A stretch of DNA of 64,000 bases from the NCBI GenBank assembly GCA_013287025.1, contig JABDEN010000003.1, forward strand, positions 4,355 through 68,354. The letters run 5' to 3'. A program made the position numbers and the translations under genes. Below are positions 56,093 through 64,000 of the stretch, in pieces. The notes beneath the pieces were generated by a model that had not been told where the DNA came from, ran no database searches, and saw only the letters and a list, made by a program, of their open reading frames with translations. The stretch's first letter is position 1. Every line of letters begins with the position of its first letter. The DNA is from Gammaproteobacteria bacterium. Lineage in GTDB: Bacteria; Pseudomonadota; Gammaproteobacteria; DSM-16500.

Positions 56093-57280
56093 TTATATCT
56101 CGAGCAACATGCGCGCGGGATCTTCAAGGAAGTCTTTGATCATCACTAAAAATGTCACGGATTCTTTACCGTCAATGATGCGATGATCATAAGAAAGTGC
56201 AACATACATCATGGGACGAATGACAATTTGTCCGTCAATAACGACTGGTCTTTCTTCAATCTTATGCATACCTAAAATTGCACTTTGTGGCGCATTAATA
56301 ATGGGTGTTGCTAGCAATGACCCGAATACCCCACCATTCGTAATTGAGAAAGTACCGCCCTGCATTTCTTCTAAGGTTAATTTGCCATTACGTGCTTTCG
56401 CTGCATAATCCGCAATTTGCATTTCGATTTCAGCCAGGGATAATTGATCTGCATCTCGGATAACGGGCACCACTAATCCACGATCTGTCGAAACCGCAAC
56501 GCCAATATCATAATATCCATGATAAACAATATCATTGCCATCAATGGAGGCATTCACTGCAGGAGAACGTTTTAAAGCTTCCACAGCCGCTTTCACAAAA
56601 AACGACATAAAACCTAATCGAATATTATGTGTCTTTTCAAACTTATCTTTATATTTGTTGCGTAACTCCATGACATTTTTCAAATTAATTTCATTGAAAG
56701 TTGTCAACATCGCGGTATTTTGCGTCACATCCAATAAACGTTCTGCGATACGTGCACGGATACGAGTCATTGGAACGCGTTTTTCGGTGCGGCCATTTAA
56801 TGCGCCAGCATCTACGGAGATTTGCGGTTTAGCTGTAGTTGCGCCAACGAGATTTTCTTTCGTAATACGACCACCTTTGCCAGTCCCCTCTACTTTAGAA
56901 ACATCAATATCATGTTCTTGCACGACACGACGAACGGAGGGGCTTAAGGCAGGAGCGGATGCTTCTGATTTTTTAGTCGCAGGTGCTTCTTCAGACTTAG
57001 ACGGGGTTTCAGTTTCCGCTTTAGCTTTTTTCGCACCACCACCCCCTTCTTCAATCACCGCAATGATTTGGTTGGCTTGAACAACGTCGCCAGATTTTTT
57101 AATAATTTCCTTTAAAATACCGTCAACTGGCGCTGGAACCTCAAGCATGACTTTATCAGTTTCAAGGTCAACTAAGTTTTCATCTCGGGAAACCGAATCC
57201 CCCGCTTTCTTATGCCATACTGAAACGGTCGCATCAGCGATCGATTCAGGTAACATAGGAACTTTTACTTCGATAGTCAT
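56093..57280 (-). CDS. sucB: Dihydrolipoyl succinyltransferase (E2 of 2-oxoglutarate dehydrogenase)
   Basis: 395 residues. The N-terminal lipoyl domain has the modified lysine in [15 protein letters not shown] Lys/Glu/Ala/Pro linker leads to the E3-binding domain ([20 protein letters not shown]). The catalytic domain ends with [17 protein letters not shown], which has the active-site His and Asp. It transfers succinyl groups to CoA in the TCA cycle. It is separated from sucA by a palindromic repeat. Confidence 0.97.
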   Translation of the reverse strand: MTIEVKVPMLPESIADATVSVWHKKAGDSVSRDENLVDLETDKVMLEVPAPVDGILKEIIKKSGDVVQANQIIAVIEEGGGGAKKAKAETETPSKSEEAPATKKSEASAPALSPSVRRVVQEHDIDVSKVEGTGKGGRITKENLVGATTAKPQISVDAGALNGRTEKRVPMTRIRARIAERLLDVTQNTAMLTTFNEINLKNVMELRNKYKDKFEKTHNIRLGFMSFFVKAAVEALKRSPAVNASIDGNDIVYHGYYDIGVAVSTDRGLVVPVIRDADQLSLAEIEMQIADYAAKARNGKLTLEEMQGGTFSITNGGVFGSLLATPIINAPQSAILGMHKIEERPVVIDGQIVIRPMMYVALSYDHRIIDGKESVTFLVMIKDFLEDPARMLLEI

Positions 57281-57312
57281 ATGTGGTTCCTTAACTAATT
57301 TAAAAATTTAAA

Positions 57313-57392
57313 CGTCGTCCCGCGGCTTGTCCGCGGGATCCAGAGCGGCGTCGAAAGTTTTCTGGATCCCGCGGACAAGCCGCGGGACGACG
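57313..57392. repeat. Palindromic repeat, family F, inside the suc operon
   Basis: CGTCGTCCCGCGGCTTGTCC and GGACAAGCCGCGGGACGACG are perfect 20-base outer arms; within them are GCGGGATCCAGA and TCTGGATCCCGC. It fills the gap between sucA and sucB and would form a very stable RNA hairpin in the operon transcript. Confidence 0.92.
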
Positions 57393-57403
57393 GGTTGTAT
57401 TTA

Positions 57404-60220
57404 TTATCCCAACGCATCTTTTAAAATCTTCGCCTGTTCTCTCAAATGCACCGAGTTATATCCACCAGAAGGTGCTGCCATGGAAGGTCGTCCGATATAT
57501 CTTATGTCGCGCTTTTGACCCAAACATTCGCGTAAACTGTATTGAATACTATTCCAAGCACCCTGATTTTCCGGTTCTTCCTGACACCATACGAAATCTT
57601 TCACATGGGCGTAAGGTAGAAGAATGGTCTTTAAAAATTGATCCGGGAATGGATATAGTTGTTCGAGGCGAATCAAAGCAATATTATTTAATTTTTCTTC
57701 ACGTCTTTTTTCTAATAATTCGTAGTATATCTTACCTGAACAGAAAATAACACGTTCGATATTTTTTGCATTCGTGCTTTCTAATTCAGGAATAACTAAC
57801 TGAAACTCGCCTTCTGCCAATTCATCTAAACTGGATACCGCGAGCGGATTACGCAATAAACTCTTCGGTGTCATGATAATTAAAGGTTTGCGATAAGGTC
57901 TAACCATTTGCCGACGAAGCAAATGGAAAATTTGCGCAGGCGTACTAGGCACACAAACTTGCATATTATTTTGCGCGCAAAGTTGCAAATATCGCTCTAA
58001 TCGCGCCGAAGAATGTTCTGGACCAATTCCTTCTTGACCATGCGGAAGCAGTAATACTAACCCACATAATCTTCCCCATTTTTGTTCGCCAGAACTGATA
58101 AATTGATCGATGACCACTTGCGCGCCATTGGCAAAATCCCCAAATTGCGCTTCCCAAATATCCAAATTATTGGGCTCGGTTGATGAAAATCCGTATTCAA
58201 AAGCCATTACCGCTTCTTCGGATAACAAAGAATCGACAATATTAATTTGCGCTTGATTTTCGGAAAGGTTGCTGAGAGGAATATATAAATTATCCGTTTT
58301 TTGATCATGTAATACGGCATGACGATGCGCAAAAGTCCCGCGCGCTGCATCTTGACCACAGAGTCGAATCGGAAAACCTTCTTCGAGCAAGGTTGCATAT
58401 GCCATCGTTTCTGCATATCCCCAGTTTAATGGAGTTTCACCATCCGTCATTTTTTGACGTGCTTCCATCATTTTTTTGACTTGCGGTTGTAACACAAATC
58501 CTTCGGGAAGTGTTTCGAGTTTTTTACTAATTTTTTTCAATTGATTCAAAGGAACTGCCGTCACTGCTTTATCAGTCCATTTTGTGCCGATAAAAGGTGC
58601 CCAACGATTCGTGTACTCATAACCCTCATGATTCGCTGAATTATCAACAACTGATTTACCTTCATCTAATTTTTTACGATAAGCATCAACTAATTCTTTC
58701 TCTTTATTCGCATCAATAACGCCTTGTTCCACCAATTTGGTAGCGTACATTGTCGCAACGGTTGGCATCGCTTTAATAATTTGATACATGATAGGTTGTG
58801 TCGCAGAAGGCTCATCGGCTTCATTGTGGCCATGACGACGATAGCACACGAGATCAATGACGATATCTTTTTTGAAACGGTCACGATAATCTGCCGCAAC
58901 TGATGCTGCAAACACTGCCGCTTCCGGATCATTGCCATTCACATGTAAAACAGGTGCTTGCACCATTTTCGCAACATCCGTGCAATAAATACTTGAACGC
59001 GCGTCTGCCGGATTGCTAATAGTGAAACCAACTTGGTTATTAATCACAATATGTATCGAACCACCGACCCAAAACCAGCGTGCTTGAGACATGCTGAATG
59101 TTTCCATCACCACGCCTTGACCCGCAAATGCCGCATCGCCATGAATCTGGATTGGCATAACGTATTTACGATCGGTATCTTTACGTCTACGTTGACGCGC
59201 ACGTACCGAACCTTGAACGACGGGTGACACAATTTCTAAGTGCGATGGATTGAATGCAAGCGCAACGTGTAAAGCACCATTGTCAGAAGTAAGATCTGTT
59301 GAAAAACCTAAATGGTATTTCACATCGCCTGACTGATCTTCTTGATGCCCCTGATCTTCAAAATGTTCGAAAATTTTGGACGGCGCTTTTCCTAAAATAT
59401 TGACGAGCACATTCAATCGACCACGATGTGCCATCCCGATCACTAAATCTTTTAATCCACTCGCCATCCCTCGAGTGACGATGGTATCCATTAAAGGAAT
59501 TAAGCTATCGCCACCTTCCAATGAAAAACGTTTTTGGCCGACATACTTTAAACCTAAATATTTTTCGAGGCCATCAGCGACCACAAGGCGATCTAAAATC
59601 CGCAATTTTGTAGCTTTATCCAAGGAATAATTCGCCCAACCTTTTTCCATTTGTTCTTGAATAAAAGAAACTTCATCTAATTTCATCATATGCATATATT
59701 CGCAACCAATGGTGCTGCAATATACTTTTCGCAATGATTGATAAATTTCGTTTAACGTTGCAGATGATTTGTTTAATGCCGTATAAGTGCCGACGTCGAA
59801 TACTTGATTCAAATCTTCATTCGTAAAACCATAATACGATAATTCTAATGTAGGATTATCTATACCGCGATATAATCCCAATGGATCAATATTTGCTTGT
59901 AAATGACCTAAAGTGCGATATGCAGAAATTAAATCGATGACTTTTTCTTGTTTTTTTTGATGTTCAAGATTTGCAGGCGCCGCAACGGTTTTGACTTTTT
60001 TAGAATGATGTTTTCCTAATTCTAAAAAATAATTTCGAACCCCTTGATGCGAAACATCCACCGTATTTCCCGCAACACTATTAAAATATTCTTGCCATTC
60101 CGCCGGAACATTTTCGGGATTTTGTAGATAACTTTCATAAAGATTTTCTAAATAGCTATCATTCTCCCCGGAGAGATAAGAATCTTGCCATAACTCTTGC
60201 ATGGATTTTTGTGATTTCAT
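57404..60220 (-). CDS. sucA: 2-Oxoglutarate dehydrogenase, E1 component
   Basis: 938 residues, normal for SucA. The short N-terminal E2-contact region has SYLENLYESYLQNP. The TPP domain has GMAHRGRLNVLVNILGK, HGDAAFAGQGVV and NNQVGFTISNPADARS. The C-terminal domain has GQDAARGTFAHRHAV and LLPHGQEGIGPEHSS. It decarboxylates 2-oxoglutarate and succinylates the lipoyl group on SucB. Its start is five bases after the sdhB stop, so it is in one operon with the sdh genes. Confidence 0.98.
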   Translation of the reverse strand: MKSQKSMQELWQDSYLSGENDSYLENLYESYLQNPENVPAEWQEYFNSVAGNTVDVSHQGVRNYFLELGKHHSKKVKTVAAPANLEHQKKQEKVIDLISAYRTLGHLQANIDPLGLYRGIDNPTLELSYYGFTNEDLNQVFDVGTYTALNKSSATLNEIYQSLRKVYCSTIGCEYMHMMKLDEVSFIQEQMEKGWANYSLDKATKLRILDRLVVADGLEKYLGLKYVGQKRFSLEGGDSLIPLMDTIVTRGMASGLKDLVIGMAHRGRLNVLVNILGKAPSKIFEHFEDQGHQEDQSGDVKYHLGFSTDLTSDNGALHVALAFNPSHLEIVSPVVQGSVRARQRRRKDTDRKYVMPIQIHGDAAFAGQGVVMETFSMSQARWFWVGGSIHIVINNQVGFTISNPADARSSIYCTDVAKMVQAPVLHVNGNDPEAAVFAASVAADYRDRFKKDIVIDLVCYRRHGHNEADEPSATQPIMYQIIKAMPTVATMYATKLVEQGVIDANKEKELVDAYRKKLDEGKSVVDNSANHEGYEYTNRWAPFIGTKWTDKAVTAVPLNQLKKISKKLETLPEGFVLQPQVKKMMEARQKMTDGETPLNWGYAETMAYATLLEEGFPIRLCGQDAARGTFAHRHAVLHDQKTDNLYIPLSNLSENQAQINIVDSLLSEEAVMAFEYGFSSTEPNNLDIWEAQFGDFANGAQVVIDQFISSGEQKWGRLCGLVLLLPHGQEGIGPEHSSARLERYLQLCAQNNMQVCVPSTPAQIFHLLRRQMVRPYRKPLIIMTPKSLLRNPLAVSSLDELAEGEFQLVIPELESTNAKNIERVIFCSGKIYYELLEKRREEKLNNIALIRLEQLYPFPDQFLKTILLPYAHVKDFVWCQEEPENQGAWNSIQYSLRECLGQKRDIRYIGRPSMAAPSGGYNSVHLREQAKILKDALG

Positions 60221-60225
60221 TTTAA

Positions 60226-60927
60226 TTACACACCTTCTTCAAGCATCTGTTCCTTAATGTTATTAATCGCTTTTGTGGGATTTAATCCTTTTGGACACAC
60301 ATCCACACAATTCATAATGCCGCGACAACGAAATACGCTATAGGGATCCGCTAAATCTGCCAAACGCGCTTTTTCTTCTGTATCGCGACTATCTGCAATA
60401 AAACGATACGCTTGTAGCAAACCTGCAGGACCCACAAATTTATCTGGATTCCACCAAAAAGACGGGCACGAAGTTGAGCAACATGCGCATAAAATACATT
60501 CGTATAAACCATCGAGTTTTGCGCGTTCTTCGGGGGATTGTAATCTTTCTTTGGCGGGAACTGGATCGCGATTTTGTAGGTAAGGTTTGACGCTGTTATA
60601 TTGTTCGTAAAACTGCGTCATGTCAACCACTAAATCGCGAATAATTGGTAAACCCGGTAACGGTCGAATCACGATGGGTTCTTTCAAATCACTGAGATTT
60701 GTCGTACATGCTAACCCATTTTTGCCATTCATATTCATGCCGTCGGATCCGCAGACGCCTTCACGACACGAACGACGGAAAGTGAGGGTATCATCCATCG
60801 TATTTTTGATCGCAAGCAAAGCGTCCAGCACCATATGACAGCTGTGCGCATTCACGTCTACGTCATATTCTTGCATGAAAGGTTTTTTATCGGTTTCTGG
60901 ATTATAACGATAAATAGAAAATCGCAT
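60226..60927 (-). CDS. sdhB: Succinate dehydrogenase iron-sulfur subunit
   Basis: 233 residues from the second ATG (60927), six bases after AGAGGA; the first ATG at 60933 directly abuts that site. The three cluster motifs are present: 2Fe-2[18 protein letters not shown], 4Fe-4[16 protein letters not shown] and 3Fe-4[18 protein letters not shown]. It carries electrons from SdhA to quinone at the membrane anchor. Confidence 0.97.
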   Translation of the reverse strand: MRFSIYRYNPETDKKPFMQEYDVDVNAHSCHMVLDALLAIKNTMDDTLTFRRSCREGVCGSDGMNMNGKNGLACTTNLSDLKEPIVIRPLPGLPIIRDLVVDMTQFYEQYNSVKPYLQNRDPVPAKERLQSPEERAKLDGLYECILCACCSTSCPSFWWNPDKFVGPAGLLQAYRFIADSRDTEEKARLADLADPYSVFRCRGIMNCVDVCPKGLNPTKAINNIKEQMLEEGV

Positions 60928-60937
60928 GTGCATTCCT

Positions 60938-62695
60938 CTAGTAATGTCTTTCTTGAGGTTCTATGGGAGCAACTTCATGAGGTTTCATGTTAATGGGACG
61001 AAAATCGATACGACCATCAGCGAAATACAATGTGTGTTTCAACCATTCTTCATCATTTCTTTCAGGATAATCATATCTTGCATGCGCACCACGGCTTTCC
61101 GTGCGCTTATTGGCAAGATTTGCGGTCGCAAGTGCGGTAGCGAGAAGATTATCAAGTTCTAATGCTTCGATACGACTGGTATTGAAGCATTGATTTTTAT
61201 CTTTAATGGCAGCAGTTTGTAAACGATCTTGCAGATCTTTTAATTTTTTGAAACCGCCTTCCATGTGTTCTGCCGCACGAAATACACCAAAATCCATTTG
61301 CATGACTTGTTGTAATTCAGTACGAATCGCGTCAACACTTTCACCTTTTTCGTTTCTATTCCAACGTTCCAAACCTTGAAGTGCAGCTTGAATATCATCT
61401 GGTTTGTAGTTTTTGAAGTGTAAACCTTCGCGAATACTTTGTTGTACATGTAAACCAGAGGATCGACCAAAAACCACGAGATCCAATAACGAATTCGCAC
61501 CTAATCGATTAGCGCCATGTACTGAAACGCATGCGCTTTCACCTGCGGCATACAAACCGTCAATAATGACATCTTGGCCATTTTTAACCGTCAATACTTG
61601 GCCATGTATATTCGTGGGAATTCCGCCCATAATATAGTGACAAGTGGGAACAACAGGAATGGGGTCTTTCAATGGATCGACGCCTGCAAAGGTTTTCGCA
61701 AGATCACGAATACCCGGCAGACGTTTATTAATCACATCTTCACCGAGATGATCGAGTTTTAATAACACATAGTCACCTTTTGGACCACAGCCTCTTCCTT
61801 CTCGAATTTCAATAATACTTGCGCGTGCGACAACATCGCGACCCGCAAGGTCTTTCATGTTAGGCGCATAACGTTCCATAAAACGTTCGCCATCTTTATT
61901 GACGAGATAACCACCTTCACCACGGCTACCTTCTGTAATTAATACACCCGCCCCTGCAATCCCGGTCGGATGAAATTGCCAAAATTCCATATCTTGTAAA
62001 GGAATACCAGCACGCAACACCATACCAAAACCATCGCCCGTACAAATATGTGCATTGGTGGTGGATTGAAAAATACGTCCAGCACCGCCAGTCGCTAAAA
62101 TGACTGCACGTGTATGGAAAAATGCGACTTCACCCGTTTCGATACAAATCGCCATGACGCCCGCGATGCCATTTTCTGTATTGACTAAATCAATTGCGAA
62201 CCATTCGTTATAAAATTTGGTTTTTGCTTCAATATTTTTTTGATAAAGCGTATGCAACATTGCATGTCCGGTACGATCCGCTGCACAACAAGTGCGGTGT
62301 ACAAGCTCTTTTCCGTAATTTCTGGTTTGACCGCCGAAAGCACGTTGATAAATTCTGCCATCATCTAAACGTGAAAAAGGCAATCCCATATGCTCTAATT
62401 CATAAATTGCCTGCGGTGCCACTTTACACATGTATTCGATGGCATCTTGATCGCCTAAAAAATCCGATCCTTTCACCGTATCATACATATGCCAACGCCA
62501 ATCATCATCACCATCTGTATTTCCCAATGCTGCATTCACGCCGCCTTGTGCGGATACGGTGTGTGAACGTGTTGGAAATACTTTTGAAATAACCGCAATA
62601 TTCAAACCTGATTGCGCAAGCTCAATGGATGCGCGGAGACCTGCTCCACCACCACCCACAATGACTGCATCAAACGTGTAAGTAGCTATATTCAT
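60938..62695 (-). CDS. sdhA: Succinate dehydrogenase flavoprotein subunit
   Basis: 585 residues. It has the FAD-binding [20 protein letters not shown], the covalent-FAD His in [31 protein letters not shown] with active-site residues, and [12 protein letters not shown]. The C-terminal [16 protein letters not shown] is typical. It oxidises succinate to fumarate. Gaps to sdhD (3 bases) and sdhB (10 bases) show tight operon packing. Confidence 0.98.
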   Translation of the reverse strand: MNIATYTFDAVIVGGGGAGLRASIELAQSGLNIAVISKVFPTRSHTVSAQGGVNAALGNTDGDDDWRWHMYDTVKGSDFLGDQDAIEYMCKVAPQAIYELEHMGLPFSRLDDGRIYQRAFGGQTRNYGKELVHRTCCAADRTGHAMLHTLYQKNIEAKTKFYNEWFAIDLVNTENGIAGVMAICIETGEVAFFHTRAVILATGGAGRIFQSTTNAHICTGDGFGMVLRAGIPLQDMEFWQFHPTGIAGAGVLITEGSRGEGGYLVNKDGERFMERYAPNMKDLAGRDVVARASIIEIREGRGCGPKGDYVLLKLDHLGEDVINKRLPGIRDLAKTFAGVDPLKDPIPVVPTCHYIMGGIPTNIHGQVLTVKNGQDVIIDGLYAAGESACVSVHGANRLGANSLLDLVVFGRSSGLHVQQSIREGLHFKNYKPDDIQAALQGLERWNRNEKGESVDAIRTELQQVMQMDFGVFRAAEHMEGGFKKLKDLQDRLQTAAIKDKNQCFNTSRIEALELDNLLATALATANLANKRTESRGAHARYDYPERNDEEWLKHTLYFADGRIDFRPINMKPHEVAPIEPQERHY

Positions 62696-62698
62696 TTT

Positions 62699-63046
62699 TT
62701 AAAAACCCCACAATATAAATAGCCCAGCCAGAAAAAAAGCTACTAGCACTAATAAAACGATTGAATTTATCGTTAAACGTAATATGGAACACTTTATGTA
62801 ATCGGTGATTACTGTCCAAATTCCGATCCAGGCGTGCCATAATAATGACACAATCAGTAGCAAAGTAATAATTTTTACACTCATCGAGCTAAATAAGTTA
62901 TACCAATCGGTATAAGTCACATCAGGATGCGCTACGAAAAAAACTATGATACCTACAAAATATACTGCCATTAAAAGCGCAGAAACGCGTTGTATAATCC
63001 AATCACGTAAACCTACGTGGTTGACACTTGTTACTGATTTCACCAT
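62699..63046 (-). CDS. sdhD: Succinate dehydrogenase membrane anchor subunit
   Basis: 115 residues from the ATG at 63046, eight bases after AGGA; a TTG two codons earlier is the alternative. Three membrane helices (LMAVYFVGIIVFFVA, IITLLLIVSLLWHAWIGIW, SIVLLVLVAFFLAGLFIL). The GLRDWIIQRVSAL start and the heme-ligand-region HAWIGIWTVITDYI identify SdhD. It overlaps sdhC by seven bases. Confidence 0.93.
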   Translation of the reverse strand: MVKSVTSVNHVGLRDWIIQRVSALLMAVYFVGIIVFFVAHPDVTYTDWYNLFSSMSVKIITLLLIVSLLWHAWIGIWTVITDYIKCSILRLTINSIVLLVLVAFFLAGLFILWGF

Positions 63047-63420
63047 AGCCAAATTCCTGCCAAAATCATCAATACAATACTTAGAATCATCGTTATTTGT
63101 GCGGACAATCTACCGCCTTTCAACGCATCCCCAATGTGAACATCCATCAATAGATGGCGTATTCCCGCAATAAAATGAAAAATAAATGCGGCTAATCCAC
63201 ACCAAATAAAGAACTTCAAACAGTTACTGGAAGACATGGCAGACTGAATATCCATAAAATCTTGCTCAGATTTTAGCGATAAATTTAATCCCCACAACAT
63301 GAATGGAATGAATAAAAAAAGTATTACACCAGATATGCGGTGCAAAATAGAAACAATCGCAGGCATCGGAAAATGCATGGTGAAAAGGTTTAAGTTGACC
63401 GGTCTTCTTTCTTTTTTCAC
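63040..63420 (-). CDS. sdhC: Succinate dehydrogenase cytochrome b556 subunit
   Basis: 126 residues. The start is GTG at 63420, and AAGGA lies 12 bases upstream, a long spacing. Three membrane helices follow RPVNLNLFTMHFPMPAIVSI. SILHRISGV contains the quinone-site Ser/Arg and HFIAGIRHLLMD the heme-ligand His. First gene of sdhCDAB-sucABCD. Confidence 0.94.
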   Translation of the reverse strand: MKKERRPVNLNLFTMHFPMPAIVSILHRISGVILFLFIPFMLWGLNLSLKSEQDFMDIQSAMSSSNCLKFFIWCGLAAFIFHFIAGIRHLLMDVHIGDALKGGRLSAQITMILSIVLMILAGIWLW

Positions 63421-63460
63421 GGGGTTTTTTATTCCTTATGCTCAATTTGTTTTGAAATTC

Positions 63461-63472
63461 GTGCAATTGCAC
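63461..63472. promoter_or_regulatory. 12-bp palindrome in the gltA/sdhC control region
   Basis: GTGCAATTGCAC is a perfect palindrome lying between the sdhC -10 box (63496-63501) and the sdhC start, in the untranslated leader. It could be an operator or chance. Confidence 0.3.
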
Positions 63473-63495
63473 AAATTCGCCAAAAAATCCTCATG

Positions 63496-63524
63496 ATTAT
63501 AGCCATCGAGATACGCCAAATCAA
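63496..63524 (-). promoter_or_regulatory. Likely sdhC-operon promoter
   Basis: On the minus strand a perfect -10 TATAAT (63501-63496) with a fair -35 TTGATT (63524-63519) at 17-base spacing. It lies about 75 bases upstream of the sdhC start. Confidence 0.6.
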
Positions 63525-63541
63525 TCATAACACTGATCAGT

Positions 63542-63571
63542 TTGACAACTATCGTTCGAGTTCTTTATAGT
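63542..63571 (+). promoter_or_regulatory. Likely gltA promoter
   Basis: A perfect -35 TTGACA (63542-63547) and -10 TATAGT (63566-63571) at 18-base spacing, about 30 bases before the gltA ATG. It is back to back with the sdhC promoter, only 17 bases between the two -35 boxes, so the two may share regulators. Confidence 0.65.
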
Positions 63572-63600
63572 TGCAGCTACTGATGATGGAGAGGATGAAC

Positions 63601-64000
63601 ATGTCGGAAAAAAAGGCGGTTTTAAGTGTAGAAAATCTAACCACAGCGTTTAATGTGTTAGCTGGTACATTAGGACCACCCGTCATTGATGTCAGCAATC
63701 TTTATAAAAGCGGTTATTTTACCTATGACCCTGGCTTTCTCTCCACAGCCGCCTGTGAGTCTAAAATAACCTATATAGACGGCGAAAAAGGTGTTTTATT
63801 ATATCGCGGCTACCCAATCTCAGAACTTGCCTTAGAATCCAATTTTGTGGAAGTTTGTTATTTGTTACTCAATGGCGAACTGCCTAGTTCCAACCAATAC
63901 ACTGAATTTTACAAAGCCATTAATCGCCATACGATGGTACATGAACAAATTCGCAACTTTTTTAATGGATTTCGGCGGGATGCACATCCCATGGCAGTGA
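63601..64000 (+). CDS. gltA: Citrate synthase, N-terminal part
   Basis: 133 codons lie in the window and the gene runs off the right edge. The start is ATG 63601, six bases after GAGG; an ATG two codons upstream has no spacing to it. The reading frame has the type II citrate synthase features: a short N-terminal beta domain ([20 protein letters not shown]), [32 protein letters not shown] and [11 protein letters not shown]. It condenses acetyl-CoA and oxaloacetate. The place opposite sdhC is the classic gammaproteobacterial arrangement. Confidence 0.97.
   Translation, partial: MSEKKAVLSVENLTTAFNVLAGTLGPPVIDVSNLYKSGYFTYDPGFLSTAACESKITYIDGEKGVLLYRGYPISELALESNFVEVCYLLLNGELPSSNQYTEFYKAINRHTMVHEQIRNFFNGFRRDAHPMAV

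Overview
The window looks like chromosomal DNA of an AT-rich gammaproteobacterium, most likely an intracellular member of the Legionellales (a Coxiella, Legionella, Berkiella or Aquicella relative). The grounds are ordinary gammaproteobacterial gene blocks (asd-fimV-truA, accD-dedD, the divergent gltA / sdhCDAB-sucABCD locus), a legiolysin-type tyrosine degradation operon, and large unrecognised proteins with coiled coils, TPR or ankyrin repeats of the kind these bacteria deliver into eukaryotic hosts. I cannot name the species.

Layout. 1-1281: asd end, a FimV reduced to its C-terminal domain, truA. 1319-6905: three CHASE4/REC sensor-kinase genes in two divergent units. 7010-12824: accD, dedD, yjbQ, a LysR regulator with lpxH, adk, a DUF2147 protein. 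12918-17001: a GDSL lipase whose Shine-Dalgarno lies in a hairpin, an Hpt protein, a Rossmann/membrane protein and a tyrosine recombinase. 17259-28276: four unrecognised proteins, one of 2046 residues with a tandemly duplicated TPR half. 28405-29361: a DinJ/YafQ toxin-antitoxin pair with a second orphan YafQ. 29500-38373: a small ankyrin protein ending in a CaaX box, then an oxidoreductase, an MFS exporter, an aldehyde dehydrogenase, a GNAT enzyme and two dicarboxylate/amino-acid symporters.

38615-39932 is the most unusual locus: a 191-residue protein with a longin-like N-terminus and an R-SNARE motif ending in Cys-Cys, closely resembling eukaryotic YKT6/VAMP, followed at once by a DOT1-like methyltransferase with an N-terminal membrane segment. 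With the CaaX ankyrin protein 9 kb away it suggests a set of proteins acting on host membranes or chromatin.

40174-43046: an epimerase, a phosphodiester glycosidase and an unknown protein. 43213-49494: a complete tyrosine-to-fumarate operon (hppD, FAH, maiA, HisC-like aminotransferase, hmgA, permease). 49539-53229: a 37-residue histone-like protein, a large membrane/coiled-coil protein and serS. 53469-64000: a DUF559 gene bounded by repeats, then sucDCBA-sdhBADC on the minus strand and gltA diverging at the right edge.

The window is also rich in short palindromic interspersed repeats of at least six sequence families. They sit between genes, sometimes supply stop codons, and two interrupt the suc operon.
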